Source: Naumannella halotolerans (lineage in GTDB: Bacteria > Actinomycetota > Actinomycetes > Propionibacteriales > Propionibacteriaceae). From it: a stretch of 64,000 nucleotides of DNA. The notes beneath the pieces were generated by a model that saw nothing but the letters and a program-made list of their open reading frames with translations, searched no databases and was not told where the DNA came from. Of the stretch, positions 18,125 to 28,090 are shown piece after piece. Where the stretch lies: contig NZ_SOAW01000001.1 in NCBI RefSeq assembly GCF_004364645.1, positions 2,329,845 to 2,393,844 on the forward strand. The letters are read 5' to 3'. Each line of letters begins with the position of its first letter. The first letter of the stretch is position 1. The translations under genes and the position numbers were made by a program.

Positions 18125-20773
18125 GTGCTCCCGCAGGATCCGCCACCGTGGCCGTTGCGTACCCTGCAGCAGCGAACGCTCGAGGCAGTCGATGCAACCG
18201 ATCGGGAACGGATCTGGGTGGTCCTGCCGCCGGGCGCGGGAAAGACCCTGGTGGGCTTGTCGACCGCCCAGAGGTGGCAACGCCGAACGGTCGTCCTGTG
18301 CCCCAACCTGGCCATTCAGCAGCAGTGGCTCGACACCTGGCAGCAGATGGTGGGGCCCGGCCATGGCAGCACGGATCGCCGCTTGGACGCCGAGTTGACC
18401 GTACTCACCTACCAGAGCCTGGCGGTCTTCGACGACGAGGACGGAGCCGGGCCCGAACCGAGGAGCCACATCGATCGGCTGCACCCCCGCGGAGCGGAGT
18501 TGCTGGCCGCCCTGCAGCAGGCCGGTCCGCTCACCCTGGTCCTCGACGAATGCCACCACCTGTTGCAGGCCTGGGGCCAGTTGTTGGACGAGATCCTGCA
18601 GACACTTCCCGAGGCCCGGGTACTCGGGCTGACGGCCACCCCACCACAATCGCTGACCACCACCGAGGCCACCCTGCTCGACCGCCTGTTCGGGCGGCCG
18701 CTGTACACGGCCTCGATCCCGGCGGCGGTACGACTGGGGGAACTCTCCCCCTTCGCCGAACTCGCGTGGTTGACCCCGCCGACGGACCGGGAGTCGGACT
18801 ACCTGCACCGGACCAGCAGCCGATTCACCGAGTTGATCAATGGCCTGGCCGACCCGGCCCGGGGCACGACACCGCTGTTCACCTGGCTGGACCTGCGGCT
18901 GTCACCCGAGCCCCACCGGGAGCTGCAAACCGCCGGCTTCGACCATCTGCGGCACAGCGATCCCGAACTCGCCGATGCATTGCTGCGGTTGGCCCACTGC
19001 GGATTCGTCCAGCACCCCGACGGCATCGTTCCCGCCGAGCGTCACCGCGCCGATCCCACCGGTGAGGACTGGGCGATCGTCTGGGGCGACTGGGTGGCGC
19101 ACTGTCTGTCCCGCTCCGGTGACGCCGATGATGCGTTGTTGATCAGTCAGCTCCGCAGGACCCTTCCGGCAGTCGGACTGCAACTGGTGGGTAGGACGGT
19201 CCGGCGTACCCAGAGCCCGGTCGACCGGGTGCTCGCACGGAGCGCGGCGAAGGCAGCTGCGGCGGTGGAGATCGCCGCCACGGAGCATCGGATACGCGGC
19301 GAATCCCTTCGAGGCCTGGTCTTGTGCGACTTCGTGAGTGCCGGCGCCACGCTGCCCGCAGACCTCGACCGGGTGATGGACCAGCAAGCCGGCTCGGCAG
19401 TGGCGGTCATCCGGGCCATGACCGCGGATGCAGCGACCTCCCCCTTGGCACCGATCATGATCACCGGGGAAATGCTGTTGACCGGCCGCGCCACCGCACA
19501 GGCCCTGATCGACCGCCTGCGGCGACTGGGATTGCGGATCGAGGCGACCGACACCGAGGCGACCACACCACTGTTCACGATCACCGGCTGGGATTCACCG
19601 GCCGACCGGTTGCGTTCGGTGACCGACTTCCTCACCGCAGGTGGCACCCGACTGCTGATCGGAACCCGCGCGTTGCTGGGCGAGGGTTGGGACGCACCCG
19701 CGGTCAACTGCGTGATCGACCTGACCACGGCCACCACGGCAACCGCCGTCGTCCAATCGCGTGGACGCGCACTACGACTCGATCCCGCCGACCCGCAGAA
19801 GGTCGCCACCACCTGGAGTGTGGTCTGCATCGCCGAGGATCATCCGCTGGGACAGTCCGACTGGAATCGTTTCGTTCGCAAACACCGTGGGTACTGGGGT
19901 GTCGATCCGGCCGGGATGATCATGAACGGGGTCGCTCATCTGGACCCGGGATTCACCGAGCAGGCCGCACCGCCGTCGCCGACCTGGCCGGCGACCAATG
20001 AGCGTTCGGTGAGCACCGCGGCTGACCATGATCGGATCCGCGAGCGCTGGCAGGTCGGCACACCCTTCACCGACCGGGAGGTCCCCACCCTGCTGGTACG
20101 CCCGCAGGCCACCGCCCGACGCACAGCAGCACCTGCCGCCATCGAGCAGGCACCGGTGCCGCAGGCGGTCTGGTCGACCCTCGGACCGGTACTGTCCGGC
20201 GGATCGCGGTTGCGCTGGCTCTCCTCGTCCCGGTCCGCCGAGCTGCACCGCCCGGTCACGGTGTTCGGTCTCGCCTGTGCGCTGGCCGACGCACTGGCCA
20301 CGATCGGCCGGCTGCCGGCGGGCTCCGAAGGAGTGGAGGCGACACCCGAACCCGACGGTTCGCTGCTGGTCCGATGGCGATCACCGGACCACCGTGGAGC
20401 CGGCGGTCACTCGACTTCGGAATCGCCGGTGGGTGACCCGCAGGCTGTGTTCATCGAAGCCTTGGATGAACTGCTCGGCCCGATCACCGCCACCCGTTGG
20501 CTGGTCACCCGGTTCCTGGCCGAACCGGCGACCGGTGACCGCTGGCGCGCGCTGTGGGGCACGCTGCGACCCTCGACGGCGGTCCATCACGCCGTACCCA
20601 GGGTCTTTCGGGGCAGTCGGCAACGTGTTGCGTTCGGCCTCGCCTGGGCTCGCTGGGTGGCCGTGTCCGAGCTGCTGGACACGCGTACCGCCGAAGGCGC
20701 AGCGATCCTGGACCAGGTATGGGGAACCTCGCCACTGGACCTGACCACGGCGTTTCGCCTCTCCTGGGAGTGA
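18125..20773 (+). CDS. DEAD/DEAH-box (SF2) helicase family protein
   Basis: An 882-residue superfamily 2 ATPase. Walker A is VVLPPGAGKTLVGL near residue 38, motif II is the unusual DECHH near 141, motif III is GLTATPP near 168, and the second RecA domain holds GTRALLGEGWDAP near 517 and the arginine-finger motif VVQSRGRALRLD near 545. About 300 further residues have no motif that I recognise. The frame is open far upstream; GTG 18125 (VLPQDPPPWPLRTLQQRTLEA) is chosen because the Q-like 'LRTLQQRTLEAV' opening follows. Nothing beside it (aldolase, fatty-acid operon) suggests a defence island. Its role in DNA or RNA handling is unknown. Confidence 0.85.
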   Translation: MLPQDPPPWPLRTLQQRTLEAVDATDRERIWVVLPPGAGKTLVGLSTAQRWQRRTVVLCPNLAIQQQWLDTWQQMVGPGHGSTDRRLDAELTVLTYQSLAVFDDEDGAGPEPRSHIDRLHPRGAELLAALQQAGPLTLVLDECHHLLQAWGQLLDEILQTLPEARVLGLTATPPQSLTTTEATLLDRLFGRPLYTASIPAAVRLGELSPFAELAWLTPPTDRESDYLHRTSSRFTELINGLADPARGTTPLFTWLDLRLSPEPHRELQTAGFDHLRHSDPELADALLRLAHCGFVQHPDGIVPAERHRADPTGEDWAIVWGDWVAHCLSRSGDADDALLISQLRRTLPAVGLQLVGRTVRRTQSPVDRVLARSAAKAAAAVEIAATEHRIRGESLRGLVLCDFVSAGATLPADLDRVMDQQAGSAVAVIRAMTADAATSPLAPIMITGEMLLTGRATAQALIDRLRRLGLRIEATDTEATTPLFTITGWDSPADRLRSVTDFLTAGGTRLLIGTRALLGEGWDAPAVNCVIDLTTATTATAVVQSRGRALRLDPADPQKVATTWSVVCIAEDHPLGQSDWNRFVRKHRGYWGVDPAGMIMNGVAHLDPGFTEQAAPPSPTWPATNERSVSTAADHDRIRERWQVGTPFTDREVPTLLVRPQATARRTAAPAAIEQAPVPQAVWSTLGPVLSGGSRLRWLSSSRSAELHRPVTVFGLACALADALATIGRLPAGSEGVEATPEPDGSLLVRWRSPDHRGAGGHSTSESPVGDPQAVFIEALDELLGPITATRWLVTRFLAEPATGDRWRALWGTLRPSTAVHHAVPRVFRGSRQRVAFGLAWARWVAVSELLDTRTAEGAAILDQVWGTSPLDLTTAFRLSWE

Positions 20774-20827
20774 CCGGGTGCAAGTGACCGGGCCAGCACA
20801 GACGACCGGCACAGAGGACCGGCACAG

Positions 20828-20871
20828 ACGACGACGCCCGGGCGGTGATCACACCACCCGGGCGCCGTCGT
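20828..20871. terminator. Bidirectional hairpin between helicase and aldolase genes
   Basis: A 20-bp stem with two mismatches (ACGACGACGCCCGGGCGGTG against its near-complement) surrounds an ATCA loop between two convergent genes, as expected for a shared terminator. Confidence 0.7.
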
Positions 20872-20901
20872 GACCGGGGCCGGCCGGCCCCGCGGCTCAG
20901 G

Positions 20902-21927
<1,026 letters not shown>

Positions 21928-21994
21928 CAGGGTGACCTTTCACTCCGCAACGTTGACCCCACCAGTCTTGCAGGTCGCCGAACCGAGGGTGAAG

Positions 21995-22531
21995 TCAGTC
22001 CTCGATCGCCGAGAGATCCACTCCGTGCCGGCCGCGGGAGAAGATCCTGACCGACGATTCCAGCCCGGCGGGCAGCACACCCAGCCCCTCGACCGGGTAC
22101 TCGTCGCGGCCCAGCTCGTGCTCGACCACCAACAAGGGTCCGTGCAGCAGACCGCCCGGACGGGTGACGATGGCCTGCACCTGGTCCCAGTCGGCGTGGC
22201 CCTGGCTGGTGGAGATGCCCCGATGATCGAGTTGCAGGGCAGCACCCTGCCCGACCTCGGACAATTCCTGATGCGCCCGGACGGCCCGAAGGATCCCGTA
22301 GGCGAGAATCCCCGCCCCGGTGAGCACCGAAATGCTGAAGAAGACCACCAGGAAGGGCAGCGCGGCGCCACCGGTGGAGGCCGAATTCCAGGCGGCGATC
22401 ACCACCAGCAGCACCAAGGTGATGGTGAGCGAGATCGCCGGCCAGATCAGAGCCCGCAGGGCGGCCTCGCGGCGCGCCGTGAGCGGCGCCGGATCCCAGG
22501 GGACCACCATCTCCTGCAGTCGGGTCAGCAT
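21995..22531 (-). CDS. Small membrane protein of unknown function
   Basis: A 178-residue protein with two membrane segments near residues 28-48 (LIWPAISLTITLVLLVVIAA) and 58-80 (LPFLVVFFSISVLTGAGILAYG). A cytoplasmic C-terminal domain (HRGISTSQGHADWDQVQAIV) resembles a PH-like or bacterial 'YcxB-type' fold, which is only an impression. I do not recognise the family with confidence. It lies between the aldolase and the GntR regulator on the same strand, 27 bases after the GntR gene, and may be co-transcribed with it. Confidence 0.7.
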   Translation of the reverse strand: MLTRLQEMVVPWDPAPLTARREAALRALIWPAISLTITLVLLVVIAAWNSASTGGAALPFLVVFFSISVLTGAGILAYGILRAVRAHQELSEVGQGAALQLDHRGISTSQGHADWDQVQAIVTRPGGLLHGPLLVVEHELGRDEYPVEGLGVLPAGLESSVRIFSRGRHGVDLSAIED

Positions 22532-22558
22532 GTGCCAATCCTGCCACGCACGGTCCGC

Positions 22559-23338
22559 TCATCCCTCCCGGGCGCCGTGCGGGGTGACGGCCATGTGGAT
22601 CCGGTACCGATCGCCGCGGTACCAACTGGTGGCGTACTCGATCGCCCGCTCCCCGGACCAGGTCACCCGGTCCTGGACCAGCAGCGGAGCTCGCTTGGGC
22701 ACCCCGAGGATCCGGGCGTGGTTGGAATCGGCAGCCCCGGCGTGGACGGTCTGCTCACCGGAGGTGGCGATCACGGCATAGTCGCTGGCGAAGATGTCGT
22801 AGAGCGATCCCAGATCCTTGTCCAACAGGTCGGGGAAGTAGGCACAGGGGTAGTACCCGAGTTCGTGTGCCATCGGGGTGCCGTCGGCGGTACGCAGTCG
22901 CTCCACCCGTACCACCGGGTCACCGGTGGCGATCCGCAACGCGTGGGCGACCTGCGGGGGTGCCGCCATCTTTCCCGCGTCCAGCACGCGGGTCCCGGGT
23001 TCCAGACCGCGGGCACGCATCTCCCGGGAGAACGAGGTGAGGTGCAGCCTGGAGTCGACCCGGGGGCCGGTGACATAGGTGCCCTTGCCGTGCACCCGCT
23101 CCAGCCTGCCCTCGGCGACCAGGTCGGAGATGGCCTGGCGTACCGTCACCCGGCTGACGCCGAGTTCACGGACCAGGTTGCGCTCGGACTGGATCGCCTC
23201 ACCGGCGCTGAGCTGTCCGTCGATCAGCTCGGCCAGCATCAGTTTCACCTGGCTGCGCTTGGTGGTGGGTCGGGCTGGGGTACCCGAGGAAACCACTGGG
23301 TCCACTCCGGGTGGGTGTTCCACCAGCGGATCGGGCAT
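22559..23338 (-). CDS. GntR-family (HutC subfamily, UTRA domain) transcriptional regulator
   Basis: The winged helix is in residues 25-90, with ERNLVRELGVSRVTVRQAISDLVAEGRLERVHGKGTYV. A UTRA effector domain follows (RLHLTSFSREMRARGLEPG ... IEYATSWYRGDRYRI), typical of HutC/DasR/NagR-like repressors that bind small sugars or amino-acid derivatives. The ATG at 23338 has AGAAGGGA six bases before it; an in-frame GTG at 23356 is an alternative. A direct repeat of ACCAGTA lies at 23372-23388, probably the self-regulatory operator. No sugar transport genes are adjacent, so the effector is unknown. Confidence 0.9.
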   Translation of the reverse strand: MPDPLVEHPPGVDPVVSSGTPARPTTKRSQVKLMLAELIDGQLSAGEAIQSERNLVRELGVSRVTVRQAISDLVAEGRLERVHGKGTYVTGPRVDSRLHLTSFSREMRARGLEPGTRVLDAGKMAAPPQVAHALRIATGDPVVRVERLRTADGTPMAHELGYYPCAYFPDLLDKDLGSLYDIFASDYAVIATSGEQTVHAGAADSNHARILGVPKRAPLLVQDRVTWSGERAIEYATSWYRGDRYRIHMAVTPHGAREG

Positions 23339-23371
23339 CGGCGGTCCCTTCTGCACAGGTCCCCGATTGAG

Positions 23372-23388
23372 ACCAGTAGATACCAGTA
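23372..23388. promoter_or_regulatory. Direct repeat, probable GntR operator
   Basis: Two ACCAGTA copies separated by GAT lie 34 bases before the GntR start. The half-site resembles the ACCAGT of DasR/NagR-type operators, although here the repeats are direct rather than inverted. Confidence 0.45.
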
Positions 23389-23437
23389 TGCCGTAGCCGA
23401 CGGCGGACTGCCATGCTCGATCCGTGGGCGGTATGGT

Positions 23438-24079
23438 TCACCGCCCGGCCCAGCGCAGGGCCCAGTGATACATCGCGATCGCCGCCGCGGCACCGGCGTT
23501 GATCGACCGGGTGGAACCGTATTGGCTGATCGCGACCAACCGGCTGCAGGCCTGCACCATCTCCTCGGTCAGCCCCGGCCCCTCGGAGCCGAAGACCAGG
23601 CAGCAGCGGCGGGGAAGTTCGACGCCTTCCAGGGCGACGGATCCGGGCAGGTTGTCCACCCCGACCAGGGTGCAGCCCTCGGCGGCCAGCCGGCCGACCA
23701 GCGAATCGACACTGTCGTGGTGCACCACCTGCAGGTAGCGGTCGGTGACCATCGCACCCCGGCGGTTCCAGCGCCGACGACCGACGATGTGCACCGCGGA
23801 GACGTTGAACGCGTTGGCGGTACGCACGATCGAACCGATGTTGAAATCGTGCTCCCAGTTCTGGATCGCGATCTGCAGGGGGTGACGGTGACGATCCAGT
23901 TCGGCGATGATCGCCTCCATCCGCCAGTACCGGAACTCGTCGACGACATTGCGCCGGTCCCCGGCCGCCAGCAGTTCGGGGTCGAACTGTTCGCCGGTCG
24001 GCCACGGCGACGGGTGAGGGCCGACCCCCACCACCACCTCGGGGCCGAGAGAGGGATCGTTGGGGTCCACAGGGTTCAC
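23438..24079 (-). CDS. TrmH/SpoU-family RNA methyltransferase
   Basis: A SPOUT-class 2'-O-ribose methyltransferase, 213 residues. SAM-binding knot motifs are NIGSIVRTANAFNVSAVHIVG near residue 75, LVFGSEGPGL near 152 and STRSINAGAAAAIAMYHW near 185. The N-terminal region (LAAGDRRNVVDEFRYW) fits members that act on tRNA or rRNA; whether it modifies tRNA or 23S rRNA cannot be told. Start ATG is at 24079. It is followed by the GntR gene and preceded by the beta-propeller protein, all on the minus strand. Confidence 0.88.
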   Translation of the reverse strand: MNPVDPNDPSLGPEVVVGVGPHPSPWPTGEQFDPELLAAGDRRNVVDEFRYWRMEAIIAELDRHRHPLQIAIQNWEHDFNIGSIVRTANAFNVSAVHIVGRRRWNRRGAMVTDRYLQVVHHDSVDSLVGRLAAEGCTLVGVDNLPGSVALEGVELPRRCCLVFGSEGPGLTEEMVQACSRLVAISQYGSTRSINAGAAAAIAMYHWALRWAGR

Positions 24080-24129
24080 CGCGCCGACGATAGCTTCTCG
24101 CGTCTGCAGGCCCGCCCGAGACGGACGAA

Positions 24130-25428
24130 TCAGGCCGGCCGAAGCCCACCGACCAGGGTCGAACCACCGGCGGTACGGTCCAGCACGATTGCCAGCCCGG
24201 ACTCCGAGGTACCCCAGGGCAGGGCCGTGTCCGGTGGCAGCGGGCCGACCCGGCGCCCATCCCAGGCGGCGTCACCACCGGGCGTCGCCCCGTACATCAC
24301 CGCCGAGGTCACCGCCGAGATCGACGACCAGCCCGGCTCCACTGCGGTGTTCCCGGTACGCAGATCGGCCAGGACCGGTCCGGCGCTGGCCAGCGTCCGG
24401 TCTGCCGACACGCTCAGGTAGACCATCTCTCGCAGTCGCTGTTGGCTGATCTCGGTGTCGGCCAGCAGTTCCCCGGACTCGGCATCGTGCAGACTGACCA
24501 CCCGCTCGGAGTCGTCCTCGGCCGCGTTCCACCAGACCACCACGACACCCCGGGCCGAATAGGACGGATGCGGCTCGCCGTCCGCGCCGTCGGGACGTTC
24601 GGGTCCGACCTCCCGCCGTCCGTCGGCGATGCTGTTCAGCGACCAGGGCCCCTCCCACGGTCCGGCCACCACGGTCTGCCCGGTGGCGGCCATCGGCACC
24701 TCGTCACCGATCTCGACACTCTGCAGATCGAGGTCACCGTCCACCACCCAGACACCGGTCTCCGCGGTCACCATCAACGACCCGCCGGTGAGGGTGACCG
24801 TGGCTCCCCGGGGAAGCATCCGATCGGTCAGCCGGCCGCTCTGCTCCCCCTCCACGTCGTCGAGCCGGACCAGGTACAGCTTCCCCTGGTCCTGGTCGTG
24901 GATCCCGGCCACCAGTCGGCCGTCGACCTCGGCCAGCAGCGGCCGGGCCATCGGGGAGATGGCGTTGGGCACCGAGGCCCAGACCAGTTGTCCGCTGTCG
25001 GCATTCAGCACCACCAGCGCACCGTTGGAGTTGATGGTGGCCACCCGATTGTCGGCCACGGCCAGGTCACTGGTCGGCGAGATCTCCTGGTACCACTCGA
25101 ACGTCGTCTGCCAGCCGGGTGGTGCGGGTCGGGAGAGGTCGGTGATCGGCGGCGCGGACGGCGCGGTCTCGGGTTGCAGGAGGGACCGGACGGCGAAGTT
25201 CGCGGTCAGCCCGACGGCGACCACCATCACGAAGACCGCGATCGGCACCAGGGCCGAACGGACCACGCCCGGCCCGCGGCGACCGTTGGCTGCGGAGTCG
25301 GCCGTACCCGTACCGGCGTCGGTGGCGGTGCCGGAACCATTGGTGACACCGACGACCCGGGGGCGCTCGCGTGGCTCACCCCCGGGATCGCCCTCGGTGC
25401 CCGGACCGTTCGTACTGGCGTGGACCAT
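24130..25428 (-). CDS. Membrane-anchored PQQ-like beta-propeller protein
   Basis: A 432-residue protein with a Gly/Thr-rich cytoplasmic leader of about 50 residues, one membrane segment (ALVPIAVFVMVVAVGLTANFA) near residues 62-82, and an extracytoplasmic part. The outer part has repeats such as VVLNADSGQLVWASVPNAI and VSLHDAESGELLADTEI, typical blades of a PQQ-like propeller. No catalytic residues are evident; such proteins often act in envelope assembly or as scaffolds. The start is two bases after the stop of the gene upstream (25431), so the two are probably an operon. Function is unknown. Confidence 0.75.
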   Translation of the reverse strand: MVHASTNGPGTEGDPGGEPRERPRVVGVTNGSGTATDAGTGTADSAANGRRGPGVVRSALVPIAVFVMVVAVGLTANFAVRSLLQPETAPSAPPITDLSRPAPPGWQTTFEWYQEISPTSDLAVADNRVATINSNGALVVLNADSGQLVWASVPNAISPMARPLLAEVDGRLVAGIHDQDQGKLYLVRLDDVEGEQSGRLTDRMLPRGATVTLTGGSLMVTAETGVWVVDGDLDLQSVEIGDEVPMAATGQTVVAGPWEGPWSLNSIADGRREVGPERPDGADGEPHPSYSARGVVVVWWNAAEDDSERVVSLHDAESGELLADTEISQQRLREMVYLSVSADRTLASAGPVLADLRTGNTAVEPGWSSISAVTSAVMYGATPGGDAAWDGRRVGPLPPDTALPWGTSESGLAIVLDRTAGGSTLVGGLRPA

Positions 25429-25430
25429 GA

Positions 25431-26645
25431 CTAACCGGTCCCGCCCGGTCGTGTGGTCGGCCGCAGGGTGGGAGTGCTGGGCGTCGGGGGCGTGGGTGTG
25501 ATCGACGGTGACGAGGTCCCCGCAGTCGAGGGGATGGCCTCGGCGGTCGAGGCCGCCGTGGCGCTCGTCGTCGGCGAGGTCTGCGAACCCTGCGGCGCCT
25601 CGGAGTTCTGCAGATCCTCCGGGCTCTGGCCTTCGGCCCCTTCCTGCTCAGAGCCTTCCTGCCCAGAGCCTTCCTGCCCAGACCCCTGCTGCCCAGAACT
25701 CTCGCCCTCGGGCGTCTCGGGCTGCGGGAACCGCTGGACGTGGATCACCCCATTGGCGATCCGGGTGCCGGTGATCTGCATCGGTTCGCGCTCGTCGGGT
25801 TCGGGAATGCGCTCGACACCGAACTCCGCGGCCGGAACACTGCCGACGATCTCGCCATCGGATTCCTGGGTCACGTTCGGGGTGTCCTGCAGTTCACCAC
25901 CGACCACCACCAGTTCCTGGACCGCGGTACGCGGCAGCGCCAGGTCGTCCACCCGGTAGGTGTAGACGAACCCGTACAGACCGTCCTGGTCGGTCCGCAT
26001 CGTCCAGTCCACTCCGGCGGTGGTCACCGATGCGCCGTAGTCCAGCGTCTCCTCGGCACCGGGCTCGGGCTCCCCGTCGTCGGTCGGACTCGGTGACGGG
26101 CTGCTGGTCGGCTCCTGCGTCGGCTCCGGTCCCCCACTGGGCTCCGGCTCGGTCGGCTCGGGTTCGGAACCGTCGGTGGGATCGGCGTCGGGCGGTGTGG
26201 TGCCGTCGTCGTCCGGCGCCGAACTCGGCTCCGGGGACTCCGCATCCGAATCCTCGGAGTCCTCGGACTCCGGCCTGGGCGAGGAACTGCCGGGACTCTG
26301 CGCGGGATTGTTTCCCGGAGCGCGGTCGCCGTCCGTGCCACCGGCATCACCGCTGGGGTTGTTGCCGCTGCCCTGCCCATCGCTGCCGGGGTCGAGCGGC
26401 GGATCGGTCTGCTCGGACGGCCGCTGCGGATCGGGATCCTCGGAACCCTCGTCCTCCCCGCCGGGGTCGACACCGCCGGCGGGCGGGTCCGGGTTCAGCA
26501 CGGTCCGGTCCGAGGAAGGGGCGATGCCGGTCTCCGACGGGGGCTGGCTCAGCACCACGGCCAGCACCGCCGCCACCACCAGGCCGACGGCCGCGGCGAG
26601 CAGGATCACCAGGGGTCGACGACGCCGATCCTGCTGCTCGGACAT
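25431..26645 (-). CDS. Single-pass membrane protein with long Pro/Glu/Ser/Asp-rich region
   Basis: 404 residues. A short basic tail is followed by one membrane helix (LVILLAAAVGLVVAAVLAVV, residues 12-31). Then come about 170 residues of very low complexity, rich in Pro, Ser, Asp and Glu. A folded stretch of about 100 residues follows (YGASVTTAGVDWTMRTDQDG ... GVIHVQRFPQPE), then a GQEGSG/EQEGAEG repeat tail and Thr/Pro-rich end. The DNA at 25640-25700 shows the matching near-perfect 15-base repeats. It looks like an extracytoplasmic stalked protein. I do not recognise the folded domain. It is transcribed just ahead of the beta-propeller gene. Confidence 0.7.
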   Translation of the reverse strand: MSEQQDRRRRPLVILLAAAVGLVVAAVLAVVLSQPPSETGIAPSSDRTVLNPDPPAGGVDPGGEDEGSEDPDPQRPSEQTDPPLDPGSDGQGSGNNPSGDAGGTDGDRAPGNNPAQSPGSSSPRPESEDSEDSDAESPEPSSAPDDDGTTPPDADPTDGSEPEPTEPEPSGGPEPTQEPTSSPSPSPTDDGEPEPGAEETLDYGASVTTAGVDWTMRTDQDGLYGFVYTYRVDDLALPRTAVQELVVVGGELQDTPNVTQESDGEIVGSVPAAEFGVERIPEPDEREPMQITGTRIANGVIHVQRFPQPETPEGESSGQQGSGQEGSGQEGSEQEGAEGQSPEDLQNSEAPQGSQTSPTTSATAASTAEAIPSTAGTSSPSITPTPPTPSTPTLRPTTRPGGTG

Positions 26646-26745
26646 CGATCCCTCTCAGTTGCCGGACACCGCCTGTGCCGGACCGCAGCGGGCAGGCACA
26701 TTCGGGCATGCTACCGATTTCACCGACGCGTGGGGAGCCACCTGC

Positions 26746-27462
26746 TCAGCGAGGCTGTTCCGGCCACTGCTGCTGCTGCGGTTGATGCTGCGGGTCGGTC
26801 TGCTGCTGCGGCCACTGCTGGCCCTGCTGCTGGGAACCGATCTGCGGCTGCTGACCGCCCCGATCGGCGATCTCACCGAAGTTGACGCTGGGCGTCTGAC
26901 GTACCGAAGGATCGGTCACCTCGAAGTAGGTGGCGCGCTGGAAGCCCAAGGGCCCGGCGACGAGGTTGCCGGGGAAGCTCTCCTGCTTGGTGTTGTACTC
27001 GCGGACATTGGCGTTGTAGTAGCGCCGGCCAGCGGCGATCCGGTCCTCGGTCTCGGCCAACTGCTTCTGCAGCTCCAGGAAGTTCCCGTTGCTCTGCAAC
27101 TGGGGGTACGCCTCCACGCTGACCAGCAGATTGCGCACGGCGCCGCTCAGTTGCTCCTCGGCCTGGGCCCGCTGCGGGCTCGGGGTGTCGTGGCCCTGCC
27201 CCTGCGCCAAGGAGGCGGCCTGGTTGCGCAGCTGGGTGACCTGCTCCAGCGTATTGCGCTCATGGGCGGCCGAGGCGCGCACGGTCTCCACCAGATTGGG
27301 GATCAGCTCGTACCGCCGGTTGAGTTCCACATCCACCTGCCGCCACGACTCCTGGACCAGGTTCCGCAGCCGGACCAGCCCGTTGTAGAGGCCGATGCCG
27401 GCGCCGGCGACGACCAGCACCAGGAGGACGAGAATGATGATGATGACGAGCGCGGCGGTCAT
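26746..27462 (-). CDS. lemA: LemA family protein
   Basis: 238 residues. The N-terminal membrane helix (VIIIILVLLVLVVAGAG) is followed by the LemA signature GLVRLRNLVQESWRQVDVELNRRYELIPNLVETV (a helical bundle on the outer or periplasmic face) and by ENDNGNFLELQKQLAETEDRI-like helices ending at YNTKQESFPGNLVAG. The last 40 residues are Gln/Pro-rich, possibly for wall contact. LemA proteins are widespread with no settled function; links to two-component systems and membrane stress have been proposed. Start ATG 27462 (MTAALVIIII) is used, because codons further upstream lie outside the family and overlap pyrE. Confidence 0.88.
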   Translation of the reverse strand: MTAALVIIIILVLLVLVVAGAGIGLYNGLVRLRNLVQESWRQVDVELNRRYELIPNLVETVRASAAHERNTLEQVTQLRNQAASLAQGQGHDTPSPQRAQAEEQLSGAVRNLLVSVEAYPQLQSNGNFLELQKQLAETEDRIAAGRRYYNANVREYNTKQESFPGNLVAGPLGFQRATYFEVTDPSVRQTPSVNFGEIADRGGQQPQIGSQQQGQQWPQQQTDPQHQPQQQQWPEQPR

Positions 27463-27514
27463 GGTGACTCCTGTGTTCGTGTGCAGCCCAGTTGTCCTGG
27501 GCGGTCGAGCCGGG

Positions 27515-28090
27515 TCAGTCCAGCCCGAGATCGGCTGCGCTGACAGCGTAGCGGTACTCGATGCCGGCATCGGCGAAAGCCTCCGCCGCCCCGGTGCCAC
27601 GGTCGACGATGCAGGCCACCGCCACCACCTCGGCACCGGCCTCGCGGACGGCGGCCACGGCAGTCAGGGCCGACTGACCGGTGGTCGAGGTGTCCTCCAC
27701 CACCAGCACCTTGCGCCCGCTGATCTCGGTGCCCTCGATCCGCCTGCGCATCCCGTGCGACTTCTGCTCCTTGCGGACCACGAAGGTGTCCAGCCGGTCG
27801 CCGGCGGCGGCCGCGGCGTGCAGCATCGACGCCGCCACCGGGTCGGCGCCCAGGGTGAGCCCGCCGGCAGCATGGAAGTCGAGGTCGGAGACCAGTTCGC
27901 GCATCACCCGGCCGACGATCGGCGCTGCCGCCCCGTCGAGGGTCACCCGGCGCATGTCGACGTAGTAGTCGGCCTCACGTCCCGAGGAGAGTGTGACCCG
28001 GCCGTGGACCACCCCGAGGTCCTTGATCTGTTCGATCAGCTGCTGCCGGTCGGCGGACCGATCGGGCCCAGCCGGCTGTTCGACGCTCAC
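27515..28090 (-). CDS. pyrE: Orotate phosphoribosyltransferase
   Basis: It transfers a phosphoribosyl group from PRPP to orotate in pyrimidine synthesis. The PRPP-binding motif is VLVVEDTSTTGQSALTAV near residue 117. GVVHGRVTLSSGREADYYVDMR, the substrate region, is near the N-terminus and LTLGADPVA near 72. The 191-residue length is typical. The GTG start overlaps the sortase stop (GTGA), which implies coupling to a cell-wall gene rather than to other pyrimidine genes, an odd setting for pyrE. Confidence 0.95.
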   Translation of the reverse strand: MSVEQPAGPDRSADRQQLIEQIKDLGVVHGRVTLSSGREADYYVDMRRVTLDGAAAPIVGRVMRELVSDLDFHAAGGLTLGADPVAASMLHAAAAAGDRLDTFVVRKEQKSHGMRRRIEGTEISGRKVLVVEDTSTTGQSALTAVAAVREAGAEVVAVACIVDRGTGAAEAFADAGIEYRYAVSAADLGLD

